Positions 14,636 through 15,665 of a DNA stretch of 15,665 nucleotides are shown one piece after another. The stretch's first letter is position 1. Each line of letters begins with the position of its first letter. The notes under the pieces were generated by a model. The model saw only the letters and a program-made list of their open reading frames with translations. It had not been told where the DNA came from and made no database searches. A program made the translations under genes and the position numbers. This DNA is from SIG440 sp045647905 (GTDB taxonomy: Bacteria; Bacillota; Clostridia; Monoglobales; Monoglobaceae), in contig JAZRMZ010000174.1 of the NCBI GenBank assembly GCA_045647905.1, positions 1-15,665 of the forward strand, written 5' to 3'.

Positions 14636-15665
14636 TTTCGATACCCCCTTGAAAACTCAAGTGCATTGTAGATAATCTGAGCCGCTTCAGCACGGTTACT
14701 ACTTTTGTTGGGTCTGAAGGTTCCGTCTTCCATACCTTTTACAATACCGTTGTAATTCAAAGCATAAACCGCCTCCAGTGCATAGTCGCTTATCTGTACC
14801 TTGTCATCAAAGGCAAGAATATCACCTGTTTCAAGCTTAATTCCCGCATTGAGCAAGTATCTGTAAATAAGAACAACCATATCCTGTCGGGTTATCTTTT
14901 CGCCCACTCCGAATTTATCCTCAGTAATCCCCTTGATAAGTCCCTTGGTGTATCCGCTCACAACATATGGATAGTACCATGAATCAGCATTTACATCCCC
15001 AAAGGGAATATCTACACCTTCAACCGTCTCATCAAAAGCAAGAGTCAGAAGCTTTACAAATTCTTCACGTGTTATACTGTCAAGAGGCCTGAACGAGCCG
15101 TTGCCGTCTCCGCTTACTATTCCCTTTTTGTTGAGAGCAAGAATTGCTTCCTCTGCCCAAAGAACACTGTCCAAATCTTTGAAGACTTTTTCCGTTGCCA
15201 TTGATGGTGTAATTCCTGCCGCAAGGTGGGTGCTGCTGCCACCGCCTCCGCCTGACGAGCCTGAACCTCCGCCGTTTCCGTTCGAGCTTCCCTTTGAGCC
15301 TTCGTCAAGAGCGTCTTCAATCTCTTCCTCCAGCTTGTTGATACTTTCAAACTCCATTCCTGCAATTATGCGGTCAACCGAATATGTATTCTTCTTTGAA
15401 AAATATTCATCAACATCGTCGCTGAGCAGGCTTTTGTATTTTTCCATAACAGGTTTCACGTCTGCTCCGCCGTCAACATTTGCAAGTGCTGCAAGAAATA
15501 CCGCCTCAGAAAAAGTCTGTCTGAATTTTTCATTTTCGGTCTGCGGATTTGCCATAATAATCCGGCAGGTATCAGCTTTTTCGCCATCATCAAATTTTTC
15601 AAAATCGTCATATCCCAAAGTCTCTGCATCAAGAATACTTTCGCTGTATTTATCCAATATCTTTG
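14632..15665 (-). CDS. SLH-domain cell-surface protein, C-terminal part (cut by the right window edge)
   Basis: The minus-strand frame is open to the window edge (codons AAG ATA precede the TTG at 15655-15657, which need not be a start), so about 344 C-terminal residues are seen. Roughly the first 120 are charged and helical. A Gly/Ser linker follows, and then three SLH repeats: repeat 1 ends in ITREEFVKLLTLAF, repeat 2 has SWYYPYVVSGYTKGLIKG and ITRQDMVVLIYRYL, and repeat 3 has VYALNYNGIVKGMEDG and NRAEAAQIIYNAL. The TRAE-like motifs bind pyruvylated secondary cell wall polymer. The domain order, with the anchor at the C-terminus after a flexible linker, fits a large surface protein whose functional N-terminal part lies outside the window; a glycanase or carbohydrate-binding protein is plausible. 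It is translationally coupled to the next SLH gene. Confidence 0.88.
   Translation of the reverse strand, partial: KILDKYSESILDAETLGYDDFEKFDDGEKADTCRIIMANPQTENEKFRQTFSEAVFLAALANVDGGADVKPVMEKYKSLLSDDVDEYFSKKNTYSVDRIIAGMEFESINKLEEEIEDALDEGSKGSSNGNGGGSGSSGGGGGSSTHLAAGITPSMATEKVFKDLDSVLWAEEAILALNKKGIVSGDGNGSFRPLDSITREEFVKLLTLAFDETVEGVDIPFGDVNADSWYYPYVVSGYTKGLIKGITEDKFGVGEKITRQDMVVLIYRYLLNAGIKLETGDILAFDDKVQISDYALEAVYALNYNGIVKGMEDGTFRPNKSSNRAEAAQIIYNALEFSRGYRK
15232..15300 (-). repeat. Low-complexity Gly/Ser-rich linker coding segment
   Basis: This segment encodes about 23 residues made almost only of Gly, Ser and Asn, between the helical region and the first SLH repeat of the partial surface protein. 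On the plus strand it shows as runs of CCGCCTCCG and CCACCG. It is a flexible spacer and a likely place for length variation between strains. Confidence 0.8.

Noticed and set aside
15232..15300. Plus-strand CCGCCT-type repeats as a tandem repeat array or CRISPR-like element
   Set aside because: They are explained by glycine and serine codons of a protein linker on the minus strand; the units are irregular and have no spacers.
15655..15657. TTG as the start codon of the right-hand SLH gene
   Set aside because: The frame stays open to the window edge, the protein lacks a signal peptide at this point although SLH proteins are exported, and no ribosome binding site can be judged. The gene most likely continues to the right.

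Overview
The window looks like a moderately AT-rich Firmicute of the class Clostridia. The evidence is strong AGGAGG-type ribosome binding sites, tightly packed co-directional genes, two S-layer-homology (SLH) surface proteins with TRAE-type motifs, an AraC/XylS regulator beside glycosidases, and many intracellular glycoside hydrolases. SLH-rich glycan degraders such as Monoglobus-like gut Clostridia would fit, but genus cannot be set by eye. No RNA genes, insertion sequences, phage genes or CRISPR arrays were seen, and no gene-free stretch exceeds 300 bases.

Left end (1-1371): a 5'-terminal fragment of a U32-peptidase-like TIM-barrel gene (minus strand, running off the left edge) is divergent from an AraC-family regulator (plus strand). 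The short region between them has a perfect 8-bp-arm palindrome over a candidate promoter and a 9-bp direct repeat with a 21-bp period.

Main block (1368-15665): nine genes all lie on the minus strand, with gaps of about 55 bp or less, and probably form one operon. In transcription order they are: an SLH protein cut by the right edge; a second, secreted SLH-like protein whose start overlaps it by 4 bp; a GH29 alpha-L-fucosidase; a GH38 alpha-mannosidase; a second GH29 alpha-L-fucosidase; a GH3 beta-N-acetylhexosaminidase-like enzyme with an altered catalytic loop; a calcineurin-like metallophosphoesterase; a GH94 disaccharide phosphorylase; and a metallo-beta-lactamase-fold hydrolase. The last gene overlaps the araC-type gene tail to tail by 4 bp.

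Working model (inference): none of the five carbohydrate enzymes has a signal peptide, so they should act in the cytoplasm on imported oligosaccharides. Fucosidases, an alpha-mannosidase, a beta-HexNAc-type GH3 and a phosphorylase of the family that includes N,N'-diacetylchitobiose phosphorylase would together fit dismantling of a fucosylated, mannose-containing oligosaccharide such as an N-glycan, with the last step phosphorolytic. The SLH proteins would act at the surface. No transporter, sugar kinase or isomerase lies in the window, and the substrate is not proven. The two phosphoesterase/MBL-type hydrolases beside the phosphorylase have no assigned role and are the least explained part of the locus.
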